Shown here: positions 34,165-42,781 of the stretch, piece after piece
How the letters are laid out: every line of letters begins with the position of its first letter
Numbering within the stretch: the stretch's first letter is position 1
Assembly: GCF_044389085.1 (NCBI RefSeq)
Contig: NZ_JBIRXP010000007.1
Coordinates: 124,001 to 188,000, forward strand
DNA length: 64,000 nt
Direction of reading: 5' to 3'
From: Isoptericola sp044389085
Lineage (GTDB): Bacteria; Actinomycetota; Actinomycetes; Actinomycetales; Cellulomonadaceae
Position numbers and translations under genes: made by a program
Notes under the pieces: generated by a model
What the model saw: the letters and a program-made list of their open reading frames with translations, nothing else
Told to the model about the DNA's origin: nothing
The model's database searches: none

Positions 34165-34604
34165 GGGGGAACCTTTCACCTGAGGCGCGCGGGAGCGCCT
34201 GGGGGTGGACGACGGCGGCACGCTGTCGTCCGGGAGATCAGGGGTGCACGGAGTGCGGGGACGCGCCACGGCCGTCGAGGTCGGGCTGGTGGGCGTCGCG
34301 GGGCGTCGTCGGCGTCGACGACGGTCGTCGTGCGGTCAGCGACAGAGCGCGCTGGCGACGCGACGGAAGTCGACATCGAGGCGCAGGGTGAGGAGGTGCC
34401 TCACGGGGACGCTGACAGTCACAGGAGCTCCATGCACGATCGGAGTGGGGGTGTTCAGGTTCTCGATCCATCGACGTCGTCGAACGTCGTCATCGAATCC
34501 ATGAATGAACCTACGAACATCGGACCATAGCAGCGCGGCATCGCCGTGCACAGCGGTCTGCGTGCGGGTGTGAGGCACCTCATGGAGGCCGTACCGTCGG
34601 CGAG
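34165..34604. other. 440-bp leader/promoter region between symporter and hutG
   Basis: Read on the minus strand it holds the 28-codon leader ORF (34336-34422) and several short hairpins between it and the symporter start: GACGAC/GTCGTC at about 34316-34330, GGACGAC/GTCGTCC at 34206-34232 and AGGCGC/GCGCCT at 34183-34200. These could form alternative structures for attenuation. The A/T-rich part at 34488-34535 (GAATCCATGAATGAACCTACGAACATCGG) is the likely divergent promoter area for the leader and hutG; no single promoter can be called. Confidence 0.4.
34336..34422 (-). CDS. Putative cysteine-type leader peptide upstream of the symporter
   Basis: A 28-codon ORF starting GTG at 34422 with GGAG 5 nt upstream, ending in VDFRRVASALCR and then TGA. 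The ending follows the pattern H/R-VD-x-x-R-V-A/S-S-A-L-C seen in the short ORFs annotated as putative leader peptides in Streptomyces and relatives, usually upstream of sulfur-assimilation or transport genes, with cysteine codons near the stop. Here the Cys is the next-to-last codon. It lies 171 bp before the symporter start. Function as a ribosome-sensing attenuator is inferred; the pattern match is from memory. Confidence 0.55.
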   Translation of the reverse strand: MTVSVPVRHLLTLRLDVDFRRVASALCR

Positions 34605-35531
34605 GTGACCCCTGTCCCCCTGCCTCACGACCCGCTCTGGCCCCGCGCGGGCGGCTGGCCTGAGCCGACGCCGTCGCGCGCCGACCTGGCCGTGCTCGGC
34701 GTCCCCACGTGGCGCACCTCGCTGTCCCCGACGGGCGCGCACGCGACCCCCGCCGCCGTGCGCGACGCGCTGCGCCGGTACAGCCCCGCACTGATCGCGG
34801 GGCCCGACGGCGAGCCCGTCGACCTGGGCGGGCTCGCCGTCGTCGACCACGGCGACGTCGACGAGCCCGACGGGCCGGACGGCGAGGCCCGCGCGCGTGC
34901 CGCGGTCGCCGCGGCGGCGGCGGGGGCGAACGTCGTCGTCGCGCTGGGCGGGGACAACGCGCTCACCGTCCCGGTGGCCCTCGGCGCGTGGGGCGACGAC
35001 CTCCCGGCGGCGGGGCTGGTCACCCTCGACGCGCACCACGACCTGCGCGACGGCGTCTCCAACGGCTCGCCGGTGCGGCGGCTGATCGAGGCCGGCCTGG
35101 ACCCGACGAGGATCGTGCAGGTCGGCATCGCGGACTTCGCCAACTCGGCCGCCTACGCGCGGCAGGCGCGCGACCTGGGGATCACGGTCGTGACGCTGGA
35201 CGACGTCCGGCGGCGCGGTCCGGGCGGCCTGGGCGACGTGGTCCGCGAGGCCCTCGACGTCGCGGGGGCGGCCGGCGGCCCGGTGCACCTCGACGTCGAC
35301 GTGGACGTCTGCGACCGGTCGGTGGCGCCGGGCTGCCCCGCGTCCGTGCCGGGCGGGCTGGCGGCGTGGGAGCTGCGCGCGCTGGTCCGCGCCGCCGCGG
35401 CAGACCCGCGCGTCCGCTCCGTCGACGTCGCGGAGGTGGACGCCACCGCCGACGCCCCCGACGGCCGCACCGTCCGCCTCGCGGCCCTGTGCGTGCTGGA
35501 GGTGCTGGCGGGCGTCGCCCGCCGCGGGTAG
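34605..35531 (+). CDS. hutG: Formimidoylglutamase / agmatinase-family hydrolase
   Basis: 308 aa, arginase/ureohydrolase fold. The Mn2+ ligand motifs are present: ALGGDN (about residue 122), LDAHHDLRDG (about 147) and HLDVDVDVCD (about 230). GTG start with CGAGG immediately upstream. Formimidoylglutamase ends histidine degradation by splitting N-formimidoyl-glutamate into glutamate and formamide. The hutHUI genes 2.4 kb away support that role over agmatinase; the motifs alone do not decide. Confidence 0.8.
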   Translation: MTPVPLPHDPLWPRAGGWPEPTPSRADLAVLGVPTWRTSLSPTGAHATPAAVRDALRRYSPALIAGPDGEPVDLGGLAVVDHGDVDEPDGPDGEARARAAVAAAAAGANVVVALGGDNALTVPVALGAWGDDLPAAGLVTLDAHHDLRDGVSNGSPVRRLIEAGLDPTRIVQVGIADFANSAAYARQARDLGITVVTLDDVRRRGPGGLGDVVREALDVAGAAGGPVHLDVDVDVCDRSVAPGCPASVPGGLAAWELRALVRAAAADPRVRSVDVAEVDATADAPDGRTVRLAALCVLEVLAGVARRG

Positions 35532-35535
35532 GCGC

Positions 35536-36099
35536 CTACCGGGTGCGCGCCCCGTTGAGGAAGAGGTCGACGATGCGCTGGGCGTCGTCCGGCGTGCGCA
35601 TGAGGTCGGTCGCCCGAGCCATGTGGAGGAAGGCGTTCATGAGCAGCTCCGGCGCGCCGCTGACCTCGCCGTTCTCGACCGCACGGGCGAAGAGCCCGGT
35701 CACGGGCGCGAGCACCCCGTCGACGTAGCGCTGCGAGACGAGGTCCCGCGTCGGCTGGGCGACGTGGTCGAGGGCGTCGTAGATCCGCTCCTCGAACGAG
35801 ATCGTGCGGGCGGTGCGGCCGGCGGACGCCTGGGCGAGGGCGACGAGCCGGTCGGCGAGGTCACCGTCCGTCGTGACGGCGGCCTGGACGCGGGAGCCCA
35901 GGTCGTCGATGAACCGCAGGGCGACGCTGGTGTAGATCTCCTCCTTGCCGCCGGGGAAGTGGTGGTACATCGACGGCTTCTGGATGCCGGCGGTCCTCGC
36001 CACGCCGACGAGGGAGATGCCGGCGAACCCGACGGTGGCGAGCTGGTCGGCGAAGGCGTCGAGGATCTGGTCACGGGTGGTCGGGGCGGTGGCGGTCAA
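35536..36099 (-). CDS. TetR-family regulator
   Basis: 187 aa. TTG start at 36099, supported by AGGAGG 5 nt upstream and by the TTGA overlap with the permease stop. N-terminal HTH (about residues 8-55): RDQILDAFADQLATVGFAGI, VARTAGIQKPSMYHHFPGGKEEIY. The C-terminal ligand domain resembles the TetR_C_33 type. It is the last gene of an ABC-2 transporter operon and probably represses it. Confidence 0.85.
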   Translation of the reverse strand: MTATAPTTRDQILDAFADQLATVGFAGISLVGVARTAGIQKPSMYHHFPGGKEEIYTSVALRFIDDLGSRVQAAVTTDGDLADRLVALAQASAGRTARTISFEERIYDALDHVAQPTRDLVSQRYVDGVLAPVTGLFARAVENGEVSGAPELLMNAFLHMARATDLMRTPDDAQRIVDLFLNGARTR

Positions 36100-36890
36100 C
36101 GGTTCCTCCTGGCGTAGTTCTGGGCAAAGGTGCAGGCGACGACCCCGGCGACGACGATCGCCGCGAGGACGACGAGCGCGAGGGGCAGCGCGGTCGGCGG
36201 CACGCCGCTCTCCAGCTGGCGGGCCGCGTCGATGACGTAGGTGAGCGGGTTGAACGTGGCGATGGTGCGCATCCAGGGCGCCAGCTCGTCCACCGGGGCG
36301 AACACCCCGGTGAAGAACGAGAGCCCGAAGACGGCGAGCGGGACCAGCCCGGTGCTGGCGGCCGACGTCGTGCGCACGGCGACGGCGATGCTGAGCAGCG
36401 CGATCCCCAGGGTGAGCACGACGAGGAGCGCGAGCATCCCCAGCAGCCCCGGCCAGTCGGCCGGCCGGTAGCCGATGACGGCCGCGCCGGCGAGGGTGAG
36501 GACGGTCTGGATCACCACCCCGGCCAGGGCCGCGACGACCGCGCCGGCGAGGAACGGTCCGGTGGCGCCGTGCGCCAGGCGGAGCCGGTCCAGGTACCCG
36601 CTGGTGAGGTCGCCGAGGACGAGGGTGCCCGCGGCACCGGCACCGGTCGCGGCGCCCGTGAGCAGGATCAGCGGCAGCAGGAAGGCGACGAAGCTCCCGC
36701 CCTCCAGGTACGAGCCCCCGACGGTCCCCAGCTGGCCCGCGTACACGACGAGGAAGAACAGGGACTGGGCGAGCGGCGAGACCAGGAGCGCGGGCGACCG
36801 GAGGATCGTCCGGGTGGAGCGTCCGGCGGCGGCGAGCGTGACGGGCAGGGCGGAGCGGCGGGTTGGTGCGGCGAGGGCGACGGCGGTCAC
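36096..36890 (-). CDS. ABC-2 type transporter permease
   Basis: 264 aa from GTG 36890. Six transmembrane segments of the ABC-2 (DrrB-like) type; the loop FGLSFFTGVFAPVDELAPWMRTI is the family's conserved motif before the last helices, and FNPLTYVIDAARQLESG follows. It pairs with the ATPase encoded just upstream (22-bp gap) to form an exporter, likely for a hydrophobic drug or lipid. Overlaps the TetR start. Confidence 0.88.
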   Translation of the reverse strand: MTAVALAAPTRRSALPVTLAAAGRSTRTILRSPALLVSPLAQSLFFLVVYAGQLGTVGGSYLEGGSFVAFLLPLILLTGAATGAGAAGTLVLGDLTSGYLDRLRLAHGATGPFLAGAVVAALAGVVIQTVLTLAGAAVIGYRPADWPGLLGMLALLVVLTLGIALLSIAVAVRTTSAASTGLVPLAVFGLSFFTGVFAPVDELAPWMRTIATFNPLTYVIDAARQLESGVPPTALPLALVVLAAIVVAGVVACTFAQNYARRNR

Positions 36891-36912
36891 GGCGGATCCT
36901 TGAGGTGGGTGG

Positions 36913-37842
36913 TCAGCGGGCGGCGAGGGCGACGAACACGTCGTCGAGCGAGGGTTCGGCCAGGCGCAGCGCCGTCACCTCGTCGCCGTGCGCCCCGAGG
37001 TCGCCCAGCGCGGCGCGCAGGGCGTCGGGGCCGTCGGCCAGCGGGAGGTGGAGCGTGCGCTCGTCGTCCGGGTCGGGGCGGAAGGGCTCGGCCGCGGCGG
37101 CGGCGAACCGGTGCGCGGCCGGGGCGGTGCTGAGCCCGATCGTGAGGGCGCGCTCGCCGACCTGGCGCTTGAGCGCCTCCGGCGCGGCATGGGCAGCGAC
37201 CTTCCCGTCGCGGAGCACGACGACGTCGGTCGCCAGGACGTCGGCCTCGTGGAGGTCCTGGGTGGAGACGAGCAGGGTCCGGCCTTCCGCGTTCAGGCGG
37301 CGCAGCTCGTCCCAGAACCCCAGGCGGCTCATCGGGTCCAGTCCCGTGGTCGGCTCGTCGAGGATCACGATCGGCGGCTCGGCGACGAGGGCGACGGCGA
37401 GGTCGACCTTGCGGCGGGTCCCGCCGGAGAGCTTCGCGATGCGGGTCCTGCGGTGCTCCGCGAGGCCCAGCAGCTCGAGCAGCTCGTCGCGGCGGCGGGC
37501 GGCGGCGGACCTGCCCATGCCGAGCGCGGCGCCCTGGAAGTCGAGGACCTCGGCGGGCGTGACGAGGGGGTCGAGCGCGTTGGACTGCGGGGTGAGGCCG
37601 ATGAGGCGCCGCACGTCGCGCGCCTGCGTGACGGCGTCCCGACCGTCGATGCGCACGGTGCCCGAGGTGGGCACCCGCAGCGTGGCGACGATCTCCAGCA
37701 GGGTGGACTTGCCCGCGCCGTTGTGGCCGAGCACCGCGGTGCGGCTGCCCTGGCGGATGTCGAGGGACACGCCGTCGAGGGCGCGGCGCTGCCCGTAGGT
37801 CTTGGTCAGGTCGACGATGCTGACGGCGGGGGATGAGGTCAT
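36913..37842 (-). CDS. ABC transporter ATP-binding protein, DrrA-like
   Basis: 309 aa. Walker A GHNGAGKST (about residue 38), signature LSGGTRRKVDLAVAL, Walker B PIVILDEPTTGLDP, H-loop replaced by STQDLHEAD (Gln in place of the usual switch His, as in several DrrA-type ATPases). The C-terminal 90 residues match the DrrA accessory domain (LALAEPSLDDVFVAL-type end: RLAEPSLDDVFVALAAR). First gene of a three-gene efflux operon with its TetR repressor. The palindromic ACCGGT region just upstream (37856-37866) could be the operator. Confidence 0.88.
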   Translation of the reverse strand: MTSSPAVSIVDLTKTYGQRRALDGVSLDIRQGSRTAVLGHNGAGKSTLLEIVATLRVPTSGTVRIDGRDAVTQARDVRRLIGLTPQSNALDPLVTPAEVLDFQGAALGMGRSAAARRRDELLELLGLAEHRRTRIAKLSGGTRRKVDLAVALVAEPPIVILDEPTTGLDPMSRLGFWDELRRLNAEGRTLLVSTQDLHEADVLATDVVVLRDGKVAAHAAPEALKRQVGERALTIGLSTAPAAHRFAAAAAEPFRPDPDDERTLHLPLADGPDALRAALGDLGAHGDEVTALRLAEPSLDDVFVALAAR

Positions 37843-37941
37843 GCCATCACCCTACCTACCGGTCGGGCGGCCCCGCCAGCCGCGCGGGCGTGACCCTCGT
37901 CTCCCCTTCCCTCGCGGTGCGCCGTCCGGGCCGGAGGTGCG

Positions 37942-39219
37942 CTACCTCGGCGGGTGGACGACCTCGTGGCCGTCCTTCCACACCGCGTGCACCAGCGGGA
38001 CGCCGGGGCGGTAGGCCAGGTGGGTGCGGCCGGGGGCGTCGAGCACGACCAGGTCCGCGCGCGCCCCGGGGCCGAGGTGCCCGACGTCGTCGCGACGCAG
38101 CGCGAGGGCACCGCCCGCCGTCGCCGCCCAGACCGCCTCGGCGACGGTCATGCCCGTCTCGCGGACGGCGAGCGCCACCATGAGCGGCATCGAGCTCGTG
38201 TACGACGAGCCCGGGTTGCAGTCGCTGGCGAGCGCGACGACGGCGCCCGCGTCGAGCAGACGGCGCGCGTCGGGGTACGGCTGGCGGGTGGAGAACTCGA
38301 CGCCGGGCAGCAGCGTCGCCACGGTCCCCCGCGCGCCGCCGGACCCCGCCCAGGAGCCCGCGAGCGCCGCCACGTCGTCGTCGGACAGGTAGGTGCAGTG
38401 GTCGACGGCGGCGGCGCCGAGGTCGACCGCGAGCCGCACTCCCTCCCCCGGGCCGAGCTGGTTCGCGTGCACCCGCACTCCCAGCCCGGCGGCGGCGCCG
38501 GCCTCCAGCACGCGACGCGACTGCTCGGGCGTGAACGCGCCGGTCTCGCAGAACACGTCCACCCAGCGCGCGTGCGGGGCGCACGCGGCGAGCATCTCGC
38601 CGCAGACGAGGTCGACGTAACCGTCCGGGTCGTCGGAGAGCTCCGGCGGCGCCACGTGCGCGCCGAGGAACGTCACCTCGCCGGTGACCTCCGCCGCGAG
38701 CCGCACGGACCGCTCCTCGTCGGCGACGGACAGCCCGTAGCCGCTCTTGGTCTCGAGCGTCGTGGTGCCCTGCGCGAGCGCCTGGTCGACGTGACGGCGC
38801 AGGTTCGCCCGCAGCTCGTCGTCCGACGCCGCGCGCGTCGCCGCGACGGTGGTGCGGATGCCGCCCGCGGCGTACGGGCGGCCGGCCATCCGGGCCTCGA
38901 ACTCGCCCGACCTGTCGCCGGCGAAGACGAGGTGGGTGTGCGAGTCGACGAAGCCGGGCACGACGGCGCGGCCCTCCACCCCGACGACGCGGTCCGGCGC
39001 GCGGCCGAGGGCCGCCTCCACCCCGGCGGCGCAGTCGCGTTCCGGGCCCGCCCAGACCACGCGACCGCCGTCGAGCAGCAGCGCGGCGTCCCGGACCACC
39101 CCCGTGGGGTCGTCGACGGGGTCCGTGCCGACCGCCTCGGGGGCGTTGGTCGTGAGCTCGCCGATCCCGAGGACCAGCGTGGCCGGGTGCGACCCGCCGG
39201 GGTGCTCCACCTCGCGCAC
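37942..39219 (-). CDS. hutI: Imidazolonepropionase
   Basis: 425 aa from GTG 39219 (GGAGG 6 nt upstream). Amidohydrolase fold: metal site VVPGFVDSHTHLVFAGDRSGEF (residues ~70-92), ETKSGYGLS, HANQLGPGEGVRLA and DHCTYLSDDD, then SDCNPGSSYTSSMPL. It opens 4-imidazolone-5-propionate to N-formimidoyl-L-glutamate, step 3 of histidine degradation. It starts one base after the hutU stop, so it is co-translated. Confidence 0.95.
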   Translation of the reverse strand: MREVEHPGGSHPATLVLGIGELTTNAPEAVGTDPVDDPTGVVRDAALLLDGGRVVWAGPERDCAAGVEAALGRAPDRVVGVEGRAVVPGFVDSHTHLVFAGDRSGEFEARMAGRPYAAGGIRTTVAATRAASDDELRANLRRHVDQALAQGTTTLETKSGYGLSVADEERSVRLAAEVTGEVTFLGAHVAPPELSDDPDGYVDLVCGEMLAACAPHARWVDVFCETGAFTPEQSRRVLEAGAAAGLGVRVHANQLGPGEGVRLAVDLGAAAVDHCTYLSDDDVAALAGSWAGSGGARGTVATLLPGVEFSTRQPYPDARRLLDAGAVVALASDCNPGSSYTSSMPLMVALAVRETGMTVAEAVWAATAGGALALRRDDVGHLGPGARADLVVLDAPGRTHLAYRPGVPLVHAVWKDGHEVVHPPR

Positions 39220-39220
39220 G

Positions 39221-40906
39221 TCACACCTCCGTGTCGGGGTCTGTCTCCAGCATGGGCACGAGCAGCCCGCCCCGCGCGGCGGCGGCCGCGGCGTCGTCGT
39301 ACCCGGCGTCGACGTGCCGCAGCACGCCGAGGCCCGGATCGTTGGACAGCACGCGGGCGAGCTTCTGCGCGGCCAGGTCGGTGCCGTCCGCGACGGAGAC
39401 CTGCCCGGCGTGGATGGACCGCCCCATCCCGACGCCGCCGCCGTGGTGCAGCGACACCCAGGTGGCGCCCGACGACGCGGCGGTGAGTGCGTTGAGCAGC
39501 GGCCAGTCGGCGATGGCGTCCGAGCCGTCGGCCATGCCCTCCGTCTCCCGGTACGGGGAGGCGACGGAGCCGGCGTCGAGGTGGTCGCGGCCGATGACGA
39601 CCGGCGCGCTCACCTGTCCGCTCGCGACGAGGTCGTTGAACGCCAGGCCGGCGCGGTCGCGCTCGCCGTGCCCGAGCCAGCAGATGCGGGCGGGCAGGCC
39701 CTGGAACGCGACGCGCTCCTGGGCGGCGCGGATCCACCGGTGCAGGTGGTCGTCGTCGGGGAACAGGTCGAGGACGGCCTTGTCCGTGGCCGCGATGTCG
39801 CGCGGGTCGCCGGAGAGCGCGGCCCACCGGAACGGGCCCTTGCCCTGCGCGAACAGCGGCCGGATGTACGCGGGCACGAAGCCGGGGAAGTCGAAGGCGC
39901 GGTCGAAGCCGCCGCGGCGCGCCTCGTCGCGGATCGAGTTGCCGTAGTCGAACACCTCGGCGCCCGCGTCGAGGAAGCCGACCATGCCCTCCACGTGCCG
40001 GGCCATCGACTCGCGCGCCCGTTCGGTGAACTCCTCCGGCTTGGCGGCGGCGTAGTCGTGCCACTCGTCCACCGAAACGCCGACGGGCAGGTACGACAGC
40101 GGGTCGTGCGCCGACGTCTGGTCGGTGACGACGTCCACGGCGACGCCGCGGCGCAGCAGCTCCGGCACGACCGCCGCGCTGTTGCCGACCACGCCGACCG
40201 AGAGCGCCCGCCGCTCGGCCTTCGCCGCCTCGACGCGGCGGACGGCGTCGTCCAGGTCGTCCGCCACCTCGTCGAGGTAGCGCTCGCGCACGCGCCGCTC
40301 CAGGCGCGACCGGTCGACGTCGACCACCAGGCACACGCCGCCGTTGAGCGTGACGGCCAGCGGCTGCGCGCCGCCCATGCCGCCGCAGCCACCCGTGAGC
40401 GTGAGGGTGCCGGCGAGGGTGCCGCCGAACCTCTTCGCGGCCACCGCGGCGAGCGTCTCGTACGTGCCCTGGAGGATGCCCTGCGCGCCGATGTAGATCC
40501 ACGACCCGGCCGTCATCTGGCCGTACATGGTCAGGCCCTGGGCCTCCAGGCGGCGGAACTCGGGCCACGTCGCCCAGTCACCCACGAGGTTGCTGTTGGC
40601 GATGAGCACCCGCGGCGCCCACTCGTGCGTGCGCAGCACGCCCACCGGCTTGCCGGACTGCACCAGCAGCGTCTCGTCCTCGGCCAGCGTCGTGAGGGTG
40701 CGGACGATGGCGTGATAGCTCGGCCAGTCGCGCGCCGCCCGGCCGGTGCCGCCGTAGACGACGAGGTCGTCGGGGCGCTCCGCCACCTCCGGGTCGAGGT
40801 TGTTCATGAGCATCCGCAACGGGGCCTCGGTCTGCCAGCTGCGGGCGGTGAGCGTCGTGCCGCGCGGGGCGCGCACGGGCACCGGGGTGCCGAGGTTGTG
40901 GGACAT
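39221..40906 (-). CDS. hutU: Urocanate hydratase
   Basis: 561 aa, standard length. NAD+-dependent enzyme converting urocanate to imidazolonepropionate. Conserved blocks: GKPVGVLRTHEWAPRVLIANSNL, YGQMTAGSWIYIGAQGILQG, LTLTGGCGGMGGAQPLAV, SAHDPLSYLPVG, RICWLGHGERDRAG with Cys near residue 409 (the catalytic Cys410 region of the Pseudomonas enzyme), and SLHHGGGVGMGRS. It lies between hutH and hutI. Confidence 0.97.
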   Translation of the reverse strand: MSHNLGTPVPVRAPRGTTLTARSWQTEAPLRMLMNNLDPEVAERPDDLVVYGGTGRAARDWPSYHAIVRTLTTLAEDETLLVQSGKPVGVLRTHEWAPRVLIANSNLVGDWATWPEFRRLEAQGLTMYGQMTAGSWIYIGAQGILQGTYETLAAVAAKRFGGTLAGTLTLTGGCGGMGGAQPLAVTLNGGVCLVVDVDRSRLERRVRERYLDEVADDLDDAVRRVEAAKAERRALSVGVVGNSAAVVPELLRRGVAVDVVTDQTSAHDPLSYLPVGVSVDEWHDYAAAKPEEFTERARESMARHVEGMVGFLDAGAEVFDYGNSIRDEARRGGFDRAFDFPGFVPAYIRPLFAQGKGPFRWAALSGDPRDIAATDKAVLDLFPDDDHLHRWIRAAQERVAFQGLPARICWLGHGERDRAGLAFNDLVASGQVSAPVVIGRDHLDAGSVASPYRETEGMADGSDAIADWPLLNALTAASSGATWVSLHHGGGVGMGRSIHAGQVSVADGTDLAAQKLARVLSNDPGLGVLRHVDAGYDDAAAAAARGGLLVPMLETDPDTEV

Positions 40907-40940
40907 CGTCGTCTCCTTCGGGCTGATCAGGGGCGGCGGG

Positions 40941-42704
40941 TCAGGCGAGCGGGCCGACGGCGGCGCTCGCGGCGGCGACGACCTCGCCGCCGGCCACGAG
41001 CCGCGTCACGACCTCGATCTCGGGGGCGAGGAACCGGTCCGGCCCGGGGCCGGGGACGGCGGTGCGCAGCAGCGCGTGGACGGCGCCGGTGCCGGCGGCG
41101 GCGCCCGGGGTCGGCGAGTTGTCAGACGTACCGCGCACCCGAGTGGCGTGAGCGTCTGACACGTTCTCCACGTCCTGCGAGTTGTCAGACGTAGGGGTCG
41201 CTCCGGTGGTGTACACGTCTGACAGGTCGGCGAGGCGGAGGTCGAGGGCGCGGGCGGCGGTCATGAGCTCGACGGCGAGCACGCGGCCCAGGCCGTCGAC
41301 GGCGCGGCGCAGCTTGCGCGCCCCGGCCCAGCCCATGGACACGTGGTCCTCCTGCATCGCGGACGACGGGACGGAGTCGACGCTCGCCGGCGCCGCCAGG
41401 CGCTTGAGCTCCGACACGATCCCGGCGGCCGTGTACTGCGCGATCATCAGGCCCGAGTCGACGCCTGGGTCGTCGGCGAGGAACGCGGGCAGGCCCTCGT
41501 TGCGCGCGACGTCGAGGAACCGGTCGGTGCGCCGCTCGCTCATGCTCGCGACGTCGGCCACCGCGATCGCGAGGAAGTCCAGCACGTACGCGACGGGCGC
41601 GCCGTGGAAGTTGCCGTTCGACTCCACCCGGCCGTCCACCGTGACGACGGGGTTGTCGATCGCGGAGGCGAGCTCGCGGGTGGCCACCGTCCCCGCGTGC
41701 TCGACCGTGTCCCGCGCCGCACCGTGCACCTGGGGTGCGCAGCGCAGCGAGTACGCGTCCTGCACGCGGGTGCACTCCGGCCGCCCGTCGGCGTCGACGG
41801 CCCGGTGGCTCGCCACCACGGGCGACCCGGCGAGCAGGGCACGCAGGTTCGCGGCCGACGCCGCCTGCCCCGGGTGCGGCCGCATCCCGACCAGGTCCGC
41901 CGCGAACGGGGCGTCCGAGCCGAGCAGCGCCTCCACGCTGGCCGCGGCCGCGACGTCCGCCGTCGTGAGCAGGCGGTGCAGGTCGTCGAGCGCGAGGCAC
42001 AGCATCCCGAGCATCCCGTCCGTGCCGTTGATGAGGGCCAGCCCCTCCTTCTCGCGCAGCTCCAACGGCGCGATGCCGGCGGCCTCGAGCGCGTCGGCGG
42101 CGTCGACGAGCTCGCCGTCCGCGTCCCCCGAAGCCGCAACACGCACCGGGCCCTCGCCGAGCGCGGCCAGGGCGACGTGCGCCAGCGGCGCGAGGTCGCC
42201 CGAGCAGCCGAGCGACCCGTACTCGTGGACGACGGGCGTGACCCCCGCGTTGAGCATCGCGGCGTACGTCTCGGCGACCACGGGTCGCGCGCCGGTGCGG
42301 CCGGTGGCGAGGGTCGCCAGGCGCAGCAGCTGGAGCGCGCGGACCACCTCCCGCTCCACCTCGGGGCCGCTGCCCGCCGCGTGCGACCGCACCAGGCCGA
42401 GCTGCAGCTGCGCGCGCTTCGCGGTGGGGATGTGGCGGCGGGCCAGCGCCCCGAAGCCGGTGGAGACGCCGTAGTGCGGGCGGTCGTCGTCGGCCAGGGA
42501 CTCGACGACGGCGCGGCTCGCGGCCATCCCGGCCAGCGCGCGGTCGGTGAGGCGCACCCGTGCGCCGTGGCGGGCGACCGCCACGACGTCCTCGACGGTC
42601 AGGGGGTCTCCCGTGATCTCGACGACGACGTCGGCGCTCGGCGGGACCAGGTGGGTCGTCGTGCGACCGGCGGGGTCGCCGGCCTGCTGCAGCGTTGCGG
42701 ACAT
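40941..42704 (-). CDS. hutH: Histidine ammonia-lyase with an in-frame palindromic insertion
   Basis: 587 aa from ATG 42704, versus about 510 for typical HutH. Deaminates L-histidine to urocanate. The MIO cofactor triad lies in EYGSLGCSGDLAPLAH as Cys167-Ser-Gly; Cys in place of Ala also occurs in Streptomyces enzymes. Also seen are YGVSTGFGALA, INGTDGMLGML and SSAMQEDHVSMGW. Residues ~494-529 (DVYTTGATPTSDNSQ to GTSDNSP) are low-complexity and are encoded by element D; relatives have no such segment to my knowledge. An N-terminal extension of about 20 residues adds the rest of the excess. First gene of hutHUI. Confidence 0.93.
   Translation of the reverse strand: MSATLQQAGDPAGRTTTHLVPPSADVVVEITGDPLTVEDVVAVARHGARVRLTDRALAGMAASRAVVESLADDDRPHYGVSTGFGALARRHIPTAKRAQLQLGLVRSHAAGSGPEVEREVVRALQLLRLATLATGRTGARPVVAETYAAMLNAGVTPVVHEYGSLGCSGDLAPLAHVALAALGEGPVRVAASGDADGELVDAADALEAAGIAPLELREKEGLALINGTDGMLGMLCLALDDLHRLLTTADVAAAASVEALLGSDAPFAADLVGMRPHPGQAASAANLRALLAGSPVVASHRAVDADGRPECTRVQDAYSLRCAPQVHGAARDTVEHAGTVATRELASAIDNPVVTVDGRVESNGNFHGAPVAYVLDFLAIAVADVASMSERRTDRFLDVARNEGLPAFLADDPGVDSGLMIAQYTAAGIVSELKRLAAPASVDSVPSSAMQEDHVSMGWAGARKLRRAVDGLGRVLAVELMTAARALDLRLADLSDVYTTGATPTSDNSQDVENVSDAHATRVRGTSDNSPTPGAAAGTGAVHALLRTAVPGPGPDRFLAPEIEVVTRLVAGGEVVAAASAAVGPLA
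41120..41224. repeat. Palindromic element D, in frame near the 3' end of hutH
   Basis: Four copies of the core TGTCAGACG alternate in direction: forward at 41120, reverse at 41153, forward at 41183, reverse at 41216. Each forward-reverse pair spans exactly 42 bp, and the two pairs are offset by 63 bp (21 codons), so each can form its own hairpin or the outer copies can pair around the inner ones. The loops between cores differ. The whole element is 105 bp, divisible by three, and keeps the hutH frame open. Confidence 0.85.
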
Positions 42705-42781
42705 GTCGCCAGCACACACCGTCGACGGGCCGCTGGACACGGGGAGCGGCGAGGTTCAGTCTGGGATCCCAGACACAGCCC

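Noticed and set aside
34238..34471. A 77-codon minus-strand open frame overlapping the leader ORF
   Set aside because: Different frame, no ribosome site, Arg/Pro-rich; the 28-codon ORF with a Shine-Dalgarno site and a recognisable ending explains the region better.
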